From positions 79,558,885 through 79,622,884 of the forward strand of contig JAUPFV010000005.1 in NCBI GenBank assembly GCA_036936605.1: DNA of 64,000 nucleotides. The letters are read 5' to 3'. Position numbers and translations under genes: made by a program. Numbering within the stretch: position 1 is the first letter of the stretch; each line of letters opens with the position of its first letter. The notes beneath the pieces are model-generated. The model was not told where the DNA came from, ran no database searches, and was given only the letters and a program-made list of their open reading frames with translations. The DNA is from Limnanthes douglasii subsp. nivea (lineage: Eukaryota > Streptophyta > Magnoliopsida > Brassicales > Limnanthaceae). Below are positions 55,813-64,000 of the stretch, in pieces.

Positions 55813-58320
55813 TCATTTCACTGATGTTATTGCAGCCAATGAGTGAGCGCATGGAAAACACTCATGTTGCCATGAACCACAAGAACACTTAAAATCAAGT
55901 ATATTGACAACCATAGCTGGGTTAGAATAAACTTCGAATGAACCTGCAGAAGACTTAGATACCACCCAGGTTTGACCAGTTTGAACATTCTCCTTTAACT
56001 GTTTCTCATATTCGGGGCATAAAAAACTGTTCCAGGTTAGCCCTTCTGAATAACGTCTAGAGATCTGAGTCATTAGCATAACTCTAATCTTGTCTATCAT
56101 TTCAACAATCGGTAAATTGCAAAAAAAATTAATCTGATTGTTAAAGGATTCGGCAGCAGATGATGCCATCGCTCCATAACGTTTGCCAATGACGAATGGT
56201 TGAGCGTACTTATCGGGAGGCAGATTATCGATGAACGCCTTTACATTTTTACTAGCTCTACTTAAAAACTTGGAAAGTTTCTCATTAAAAAGTTCAACAG
56301 TTGGAGCGTAAGCACAACTTTTGAATCGCTTCAACATTTTCTTCTTATACTCGCGGTTGGTGTTTTCAAGAGTTGATTTCAAATTATTAACCAAATGATA
56401 TATACAATAAGCATGAAAGCAGCTTGGGAAAATAACGGAAACAACATTGATAATACCAGAATGTCTGTCGGAAATAAAAGTGATTTGACGGTTCAACAAA
56501 TGGGGTTTAAGACATTCCATGAACCACATCCAGTTATCCGAATCTTCTCCACCAAAAATACCAAAAGCAACTGGAAAAATGCCTGCAATATGAAAATAGG
56601 GTTGGTAAGTGAATTATACATCGATGTATGTAGAGGTTCATGCGCGATTCATTGAATGGGGTAACCACCACGCGTGGTGTGTTAATACTGTGTCGCGCGA
56701 AGGTTAATATAATAGCAATTGCGTATAGCGTTATACGCAATACCTAACTCGCGTCAGAGTTAAGTTATATCTAGCGTGACATTAAATTAAATCACGCGCG
56801 ATGTAATGAAGACCAAATTGGGTATCTAGCGTCGTATATAAACACTGTCGAGCGCTACGAAAAGTAGACTAACTAACTAGGTGTCTAAACACTATCTCGA
56901 CTCAAGGGTTCTCAAGGGTTCTGCACATATACTGACGCGCGATACAAGCTATATTAAAATTGTATAGGGATACAATATGTCGCGTGATGTTGAATATAAT
57001 AGCAATAGTATAGATGTACACTAACGCGGGCTACAGTTTAGTTATATCTAGCGTAACAGTAAATGGCATCACGTGCGATGTTTTGCAGACTAAATGGGGT
57101 ATCTAGGGTCTTATATAAACACTCTATCGCGCTACATAATATAGACTAACTAACCAGTTGCCTAAACAATATCTCGACGCATGGGTTCTTAAAATATACG
57201 AACGCGCGATACATGCTGTATCTGAATATTATAGATGTACATATAGAAGGAAGTACAAAACACACCGTTATTGCCGTCCTTGACCACTGCAGACAGCAAG
57301 ACACCACCATGCTTGCTGTTTAAATGGGTTCCGTCCACGTACAGCAATGGTTGACATGAGTGAAAGCCTTGAATGCATGATCTGAAAGACACAAAACACC
57401 TCCTGAAGACATTTCCTAAACCAACCTCCAAATGGCAATCGGTAGTAAGATCCCTACTTTTTAATCTTCTAAAGTATGAATTCAGCAAACCAAACGAAGT
57501 ATTACTGTCTCCAAAAACTTCCCTCCTAGCCTTCTCTAACGCATTCCACGATAAACGGTATGAAATATCTAAACCATAGTCTTGTTTGACAGAAGACTGA
57601 ATAGTTTTTGCTGTTAAAGAATGACTTGTCCTAATTGATTCGTGTATTTCATCCGTAATTAAATCGGACGTCAAATGCTTACTTTTTTTCTTGGAAAAAA
57701 CCGGGCTACATGAATGGGTGTTGGCAAAGCGCTTGATCATCATAAAACTAGTGCTAGAATCTATTGATGCATACAGTCGTCATTTACAACCTGACTTTTT
57801 GTTGACACATTAATTAGTGATCTTAGTGGATGTATTATGCATATACTTGAAAGCAAAACCTAGCTCTAAAGCATAGCGGCATAACGATAACCTTAAACCG
57901 GAGGCACCATCAGCGAATGTCTGACCAACTCTTGTGATAGCATCCACCCAACCAGTAGTGGCAAGATGTCTTTTTTTATGCTGGGAACCGATTAAACCAT
58001 TACTACTCTCCCCGCTTAGTAAATGATCATCACGGGGTTCTACAAAGCTTGCAGTAGGTTGTTTACCAATGTCATGCGCATCTGTTTCAACTACTGGTTG
58101 TTCTATGAAGAAGCTAACGCTTTTCAGACGCTCCACATCCAGATAAACAGTCAAACCAATGAAATCAGTCTCGTTAGTAAACAAGCAATAATTTTCACCG
58201 CCACAGGAGTAGGAAATAGTGTAGCAACCCTTAACCAGATCATCTCATCTACCTTCAATATATTTCTCGACAGATTCAAAGTTTTCAAACGAGCTAAAAG
58301 GAACGATTGAGGTCTGCTTC
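55813..58320 (-). pseudogene. MULE transposase gene (mudrA type), three in-frame stops
   Basis: Minus strand. Exon 1 runs from upstream of 58184 to 57266, exon 2 from 56582 to 55813, joined across a 683-bp GT-AG intron (57265-56583) to give DGNN-GIFPVAFGIF. Order: N-terminal region, MuDR-type zinc/DNA-binding plug (GQTFADGASGLRLSLCRYAL, then KKSGCK and FANTHSCSP), DDE core (LYVDGTHLNSKHGGVLLSAV, ISDRHSGI, C-IYH, and the AAESFNNQ region) and a SWIM zinc finger (CSCGSWQHECFPCAH). Stops in frame are TGA at 58245-58247, TAA at 57810-57812, and TGA at about 57780, where a Trp is expected after GCK. It ends right after the SWIM finger, where longer MULE transposases continue, at the edge of the inverted repeat. 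Catalytic residues appear present, but the gene is broken. Confidence 0.9.
56583..57265 (-). repeat. Transposase intron made of about 288-bp tandem repeat with CGCG words
   Basis: Two tandem units start at about 56693 and 56980 (GTCGCGYGAWG, then TTRATATAATAGCAAT.GTATA). Each contains several CGCG-type words, for example TCACGYGCGATGT, CTCTATCGCGCTAC or equivalent, and GACGCGCGATAC. The splice sites lie outside the units. Confidence 0.85.
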
Positions 58321-58402
58321 AAATATTTAAAAATACAAACTCTTTGCTTAGACACTTAGGAGGCTGCAAATGAAAAGCCTAATTACGCTAGGCGAAGGGG
58401 TT

Positions 58403-58750
58403 GCCCTGAATCGCGAAAGACAGGCTGGCTCGGGATGTTTGTTAATACGGCAACTCGCGTTGGCGTGTATAGTGTCTCGCGCAAGACAAAGAGATGCGAT
58501 TCGCGTTAGCTACCAAGGAATGTTAAAAGAAGATATTTGCGTACGCGATAGAGTGAAACTTGCCTTAACTATAAATCGCGTAAGACAGGCTTGACTCGGG
58601 ATGTTTGCTAATAGGGTAAATCGCGTTGGAGTGTATATTTTCTCGCGCTAGGCCCCGAGATGAGATTCGCGTTAGTTAACAAGGAATGTTATAAGACGTT
58701 ATTAACGTGCGCGATAGAGATTGAACTTGCCTTCTGTATAACTCGCGCAA
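58403..58750. repeat. About 165-bp tandem repeat with regularly spaced TCGCG words
   Basis: Units start at 58411 and 58576 (AATCGCGAAAGACAGGCT / AATCGCGTAAGACAGGCT) and a partial third at 58743. Each unit has five to six CGCG words at roughly 30-bp spacing: AATCGCG, ACTCGCGTTGG/AATCGCGTTGG, TCTCGCGC, ATTCGCGTTAG and a CGCGATAGAG. It lies upstream of the transposase start. Confidence 0.9.
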
Positions 58751-59507
58751 GGAGAATTAAGATTCGCAGCGACTCGCGTTAACCTCGTATAGGACTCGCG
58801 TCAGCTTCTGCAAGTGCAAACTGCAATCGCGTTACAAGTATAATCTATTCAGGAAGAAAATGACAACGCGAGACATAAGGTTATTGACACGAATAAATCG
58901 CGAGGACTACTTAAACACGTAAATCGCGCGAAACCAACCTAAAGCTAAAAGCAGCAGTGTCGTCTTCCACGAAACAGGTAAGAACACACGTAAGTTCTAA
59001 ACGCCATTAAAGAAGCTAAGCAATCTTAGAACACCGCACTCTCTCCTTAGAAAAAAAATTTAAAAACTGTTTTAAACAAGGTATAACCAAAAAGACGATT
59101 GTAAACTTGACAATTATTGAAAATGAAACAAAAACAAAAGAACTAAAAAACAACAATTGAAAACAAATACGAAGTTTCTAATGGTGAAATGCATAAAGAA
59201 TGATACAGACTTACCTCTGATCAAGTTTAAAGAACGAGATAGTGTGAAAATGATTTCTTCAGGAAAAAGTATAGCTTCATTCCGACTTTCAAAATATGAG
59301 AGTAGGTTGTACTATTGAAAATTCAAATTTTGAATTGTGTTTCGAAACTAATCTGACACATTTGAAGGGTATTTGAGGAAGACAAATATTAGCTGGGTAT
59401 TAGAAAGGAATTACTTTAGTGAAATTGATATTTAGTAGGCATAGAAAATAGTTGGGATACTAGATGACAATAAGTTTGGTGAGAAGCTATTTAGTGGGAC
59501 ATTTCCC
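58750..59507. other. Right end of the MULE, CGCG words then AT-rich TIR
   Basis: 58770-58930 continues the words (GACTCGCGTTAAC, GGACTCGCGTCAGC, AATCGCGTTAC, CAACGCGAGAC, AATCGCGAGG, AATCGCGCGAA). Beyond 58940 the DNA is AT-rich and ends in the terminal inverted repeat. No gene. Confidence 0.7.
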
Positions 59508-59516
59508 TAAATTTTA
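59508..59516. repeat. MULE target-site duplication, right
   Basis: TAAATTTTA, matching 47776-47784. Confidence 0.92.
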
Positions 59517-59734
59517 AAACTTAATCATGCTATACAAAAAAAGAATATAAAATATACAGATTCAATCCTTCCTATTAGGTAAAAAAATAAATTCCGGTTC
59601 GATGCTCCATAGAAACTAATAAAGATTTGCTAATCTTAGCAAAGATGCACTTAGTCTTGAGAATCTCTTTACGCGTGTATTCACTTAGAGATATGTTCTA
59701 TAATAGCAGAGCCCACTCCTACAAAATTTATATT

Positions 59735-59806
59735 ATTGCCCAAGTTTCACCGAAACATCCTAAGTTAACGTATAAACTTACGCAACTTCGGTGAAACTTG
59801 GGCAAT
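59735..59806. repeat. Hairpin: perfect 20-bp inverted repeat, 32-nt loop
   Basis: ATTGCCCAAGTTTCACCGAA at 59735-59754 is the exact complement of 59787-59806. Located between the MULE and the 3' end of ALG6. Could be a MITE relic or a small-RNA precursor. Not otherwise explained. Confidence 0.85.
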
Positions 59807-59809
59807 ATT

Positions 59810-60631
59810 CATCAGATTCTCTAGTATATGCTCGGGAAGAACCTTCGGTTCATCTATTTGAAACTGTCATTTCTTTTGTTGCATGTCCATTAAATTCTGA
59901 TAAATTTTCAGAAATCACTTAATAAAATTCTTGCATATTTTACCTGAGTTATTTGTATTATTATGAGTCTAGATTTAGACTTTAACGAATAATACTAATT
60001 GTGTGCCATGATTGCCTACACACATTAGCATTTCCTTTTTCACAACTTTTTGTATGCCTTTCAGGCTATTTTTCTCAAATATTGTCCAAATAGGGGGGCC
60101 ATTTGGTCATTTTAAAAGACATTATTGAGTAACCAACGAACAAAATTCAGCAACAACAAACGTTAACCGATCATGTTTTATCCGAACTCAAACATAGGTT
60201 ACTGTAGTTTGTTTCACTGTTACCCAAAAAAGTAACATCCGGCGACTATGTAAGTCCAAAACGTTTTGCAAAATTTCAGTAAGTCAATAATATACACAAT
60301 AAAAAAAATGAGGATTTTGATATGCAAATTTTTGCATCTGTCATCAAGAGCATCCCAGCTATACATGTGTGTGCTATGAAAAATTGTGTTTATTCTCCTC
60401 ATATTGACTGGATCACACAAAAATCGGCGAAACATAATTGATGAACAAATAACTGCTACGATTATAAATTCATAATTTACTAATGTACATTGTGATTCCC
60501 AAAAGACTAAAAATATGTTAGTTCCAACTGCATATAGGTTATATTCAGAAAGAAAAGGTACAACAGATGTTAAATACAAACCTGGATTCAGAACAATGGT
60601 AGCATCTTTCCGTATCAGCTCACTGGAAATT
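59810..60631. other. ALG6 downstream region / 3' UTR
   Basis: No gene recognised. A 119-residue frame on the minus strand at 60220-60579 is probably fortuitous. CCAG|GTTTGT on the minus strand near 60582 could be a donor in the 3' UTR. Confidence 0.45.
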
Positions 60632-63600
60632 TCAGCGTCGTTTCTTTTCTTTATTATCTGATTTAAACTGTCTCGGCAGTGCCCACTGCCTCAAATTGGT
60701 ATAAAGAGCGAAGAGTGTGAAATACGAGAAACAAGTAAGCATAATTAGTGCTTCAAATAAGAAAGGATAACTCTTCGGAGGTGTAACAGTCAAGTAAACC
60801 AAATGAAGAACAATGGAGCATAAACAAAGGATGATAAATAAAATCGAAGGTGGAGAAGGAAGAGGAGCAGGAAAAAGCATTTGTCTCGGAACTTGGGTTA
60901 CACCATAACGACGAGCATGATAGAAAAGGAAGTGGAGGGCACATAGAGCTCCATAAGGAAGTAATAGTTTGTCACGACAAAGAAGAGGAAACATCGAGAA
61001 TAGGGCGTAGTATGTTAACCACTTGAACTGATTAGGTATTTTCAAAGCCAATATGGTTGCTGGGAGAAGCGGCAGTAAAATAGACTTCTCGTGCACTGCA
61101 GATTATTGCATATTTAGAGGTCAAAAGATTTGGTACTTAAAAGAAACAGAATATAAATTGGTTAAAGCATATCTCACATAATGTTCTAAAGTAGTGCCTT
61201 AACGTTTATTTGTCCTATTTATACGCTTGGTCAACTATCTTATGGATACTCTTCCATCAATAGTCTGTTACTTTCTTTTCATAACAGAAGACAAATTTGC
61301 GCCACATGTCTATTACACCAGATTGGTTGAATTTTTTTTATCAGTACGGAGCTGTCGTTAACTTACAGTTAACACATGCATTATTAGAAACAAAAATGTA
61401 AAGATATCATGTTTATGAGAAACAGAAAATATATTTATTTTATCCAGGCCTGTTAATATATAACGAACAATTGATGGAAAGACATTGACCGGACTTTTAG
61501 TCAAATAATAAGGGTATAAATAGAACACGTGAAACTTTTAAGGCACAACTACAACATCGACCAACCTCTGGACACAAAATAGGTTTAAGAGAATATAAAG
61601 TAAAATATAAGTATTTACATAGCTTACCTTGGAATGAAAATAGGTAGAAGGCTAGTGAACTGTTAAGCAACCCATATAAGAAACCTTCATTGCTTGGTGA
61701 CAATAATTGTTGAATCATCGAGGGAAGACAAGCTAAAATAGTTGCGGCTAAGCTTAGAGACCTAAGTGTTTGTGTTGTAAATAGTCTCTTCCATTTTATT
61801 AGAACTGATGTCGTGCACCAAAAGTTGGCCACATAATCCTCATATATACCTCTTTCGAAAGGAGCAAGACGGGACAAAACCTGTAACAGGCAACTTTGTT
61901 TTAAGTAAATAACAACATCGGAGAAACATAACCAGCGAGTTTTAATACGATTATCTCTAGCCTATAAAATTTTATAATTGTTGTTAATATGGCATAAAGA
62001 AGACTTCCCTTTATCTAAACTTTTTGGAAACCTATGCTATAAAATATCAAATCTAATACTTTATCATGCTTATAGGTTCGAATCTGGGATTTCATTCTCT
62101 ACCCAATGTGAACGATCTACAGGGTTCATTGATTGTCCTTTTACAAAATAAATAGCCATGTCTAGAAGTTTTAAAAGCACACAACTACGAAAAAGTTGAT
62201 ATCATCGTATTGTTGACATAAGGACCTGGAAATAATATTTCAGTAGATGAAGAAAATGTAGGTTTAAATATAGTTATCAATTTCTATGCTTTTAGCATGA
62301 AAGTAACACAGGCAATCAAACTTTGATCGAATGTATAAAGTCATGGAAAAATATCTTCGGCTTAAAAGGAAAAGTTGCCGAATTGGCACTTGATCAGAAA
62401 CTTACCATCAAAATGTCCTTCATAGAAAGGTACGGCCACCATACAACACCAAATGTTAAAAGGACAACAAAGCCCAGCTTTGACACCTCAAGAAGTGGAT
62501 TTTTACGCCTCAAGCATTTGCCCAGTAAATGGCTAAAAAAGGCAGGTGCAAAGTATGCACTCATCTGGAAAGAGATATATATTGAACCTTAAAACTTATC
62601 ATAGATAGAAATATATTGCATCAACGTTAAAGCATACATGAACATATATAAATAGTACTAGTAGGTGCATTGCTAATTGTATATTTATAACAATAACAGC
62701 ATAATATATCCCAACAATTGTTCTTAGCAGTCCATTAAGGGGCACAAATGCAGAAACAAAACTTTACTTCGAGTAATGACGAAAAACCAATCTTTTAAGT
62801 GCGTATAGAGACGGACAGCAATACTTAATATGATACAAATTAGTTAAACATAGGATCACTGTTTGCAATATGTTTAATGCAGTCCCCTAGCCATGGTTGA
62901 AGATACTACGGCACAATAAGTTGACTAAGGACAGTAGGGTGTTTCCATGGGCTACCCATAAATAAACTACCCATTTGGTTTGATAATATCTCGATACAGC
63001 TAAAGTGTCATTTAGGCTTGTCAAGAATAGATGAAGCTTAATGGAAGTACAAGTAATTATAAACTAACAGTAAAAAGAAATGATCAGGAGAAAAAATAAA
63101 TAACACTATGATCTAGACACATAGAATTGTTCATCAAAAAACCGCATCCATCAAGAAATGTATGACCTACGCTACCAGCTCCGTCAAAAAGATGATCATC
63201 AAAGTGGTAAAACAATTCGAGTTCTCTTGCACCGAGGCTATAATAAATTAGTCATACAATACTTTTTCCTTTTCCCAACTAAAACCTACTAGAACATGAT
63301 TCTATTACAGCATAAAGGCAGCTTATGACAAAGAAACATTCTCCTCAATGCACACATGCAAGATCAATACTTCACCCTGAATTAATAATGGAACCGAATA
63401 CTTGTAGACATACGACAAACTTTTTTCTTTCCAATGAGTAAACGGTCTCAGAAATTTTAAACCACATATATGAAGCCAGTGAGAAATCGGCTCGATTTAA
63501 TCAAACATATAAAAACCAATATAATGTGAGGAATACATAAAATCAAGGAATTATCTGTCAAGAGAGACTTTCAATTGATAAGTTAGCAAAGATGAAAAAG

Positions 63601-63952
63601 AAACATGTACTGGCAAACATATCCATGCAATAATATTGCAATGATAGTCTTATCTACAGTTCGAATATAATTAGTTAATCAACTTGACTCGATAACTGCT
63701 GATTTACTGACCGATTTAAGAACTAATCAGTCACTCTTAGTGCATTTTAAATCTAAACGCAGATATACTCATCGTCACATTATATTAATCAAGTAGACCA
63801 GCAGTAGCCTCTAAGGATCGTGTATAAAGTAAACGAAAGATCACCTGTTTATGGTTGAGAGCAAGACTGAATAGGACAGCACCTAGAAGCTCACTCTGCG
63901 AGAGGACTGCAGCAACAGCACCCAAAGTAAGGCCCAAGCTTATACAGTTATA
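60632..63952 (-). CDS. ALG6: ALG6, dolichyl-P-Glc:Man9GlcNAc2-PP-dolichol alpha-1,3-glucosyltransferase, last four exons
   Basis: Exons on the minus strand: 63952-63845 (36 codons, YNCISLGLTLGAVAAVLS), 62564-62406 (53 codons, YFAPAFFSHLLGKCLRRKN), 61880-61628 (FERGIYEDYVANFWCT, then LLSPSNEGFLYGLLNSS) and 61095-60632 (VHEKSILLPLLPATI to stop). All junctions are GT-AG and in phase. The order and motifs (NHKQ-x-YFAPAFF, RGIxEDxVANFWC, VHEKSIL) are those of the ALG6/ALG8 family; the wording matches ALG6 rather than ALG8. The ER-membrane enzyme adds the first glucose to the lipid-linked N-glycan precursor. Several transmembrane helices are visible. The C-terminus KKRR fits a KKXX ER-retrieval signal. 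N-terminal exons lie beyond the window. No mutation seen. Confidence 0.93.
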
Positions 63953-64000
63953 CTGACAGCAAACAAGAAAACACAAAATACTTTGTAAAAAATGTAGAAC

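Larger units (their letters stand above)
47785..59507. mobile_element. Large Mutator-like element (MULE, 11.7 kb) with transposase, ULP1-type gene and accessory ORFs
   Basis: It is flanked by the perfect 9-bp duplication TAAATTTTA at 47776-47784 and 59508-59516, the TSD length typical of Mutator. Termini are inverted: the left begins GGGAAAAGTACCCATAAATA, the right read inwards begins GGGAAATGTCCCACTAAATA (about 15 of 20 positions). Weaker similarity extends over roughly 100 bp. Inside are a MULE transposase gene (minus, right half), a DUF1985/ULP1-type gene (plus, left half), a small SANT-like ORF (plus), and twin acidic ORFs in a large inverted repeat. The non-coding DNA is full of TCGCG words. 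Both main genes are mutated, so this copy is non-autonomous. Confidence 0.93.

Noticed and set aside
60220..60579. 119-residue minus-strand ORF downstream of ALG6
   Set aside because: No similarity and typical of AT-rich untranslated DNA; ALG6 already has a proper stop at 60632.
62323..62592. Plus-strand ORF of 89 residues
   Set aside because: Exact antisense of an ALG6 exon.

Overview
This is nuclear DNA from a flowering plant, most likely a eudicot. It is AT-rich, the genes have GT-AG introns, one host housekeeping gene lies at the right edge, and almost everything else is transposable elements. I cannot name the species.

Left part (1-9,165): an unassigned stretch; a probable non-autonomous hAT-like element (1410-5014) flanked by a 9-bp direct repeat, with a minus-strand small-gene relic, a GC-rich perfect 49-bp hairpin and AT-rich tandem arrays; a truncated TRIM-type mini-retrotransposon (5916-6596) abutting a decayed Copia integrase; and a 591-bp tandem duplication (7341-8522).

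Element A (9,171-24,633): a very young Ty3/Gypsy element of the Tat type in minus orientation. It has 281-bp LTRs, gag-protease, an in-frame UAG, then RT, RNase H, a second RNase H and integrase. Between pol and the 3' LTR lies a long gene of opposite strand with its own TATA box and one intron. A second, truncated unit shares the internal LTR in tandem.

24,634-34,901 holds three TRIM-like LTRs in tandem, a decayed Copia element (26,820-30,250), a Copia gag fragment and two diverged copies of an unidentified, possibly CACTA-related unit. Element B (34,907-45,053) is an old, heavily mutated relative of A, with TSD GTCTA and a paralogous empty site in the same window.

The most interesting part is 47,785-59,507: an 11.7-kb Mutator-like element (MULE) with a perfect 9-bp TSD. 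It carries a MULE transposase (minus strand, nonsense-mutated), a DUF1985/ULP1-type protease gene (plus strand, decayed), a small SANT/Myb-like ORF, and twin acidic-protein genes in a 1-kb inverted repeat. Its non-coding DNA is saturated with a TCGCG-centred motif that is rare elsewhere in the window. This resembles the architecture of VANDAL MULEs, whose VANC anti-silencing proteins act through short motifs repeated in the element, and it may be an unrecognised system of that kind.

Right edge (60,632-63,952): four 3' exons of the host ALG6 glucosyltransferase gene on the minus strand. The MULE sits about 1.1 kb beyond its stop codon.
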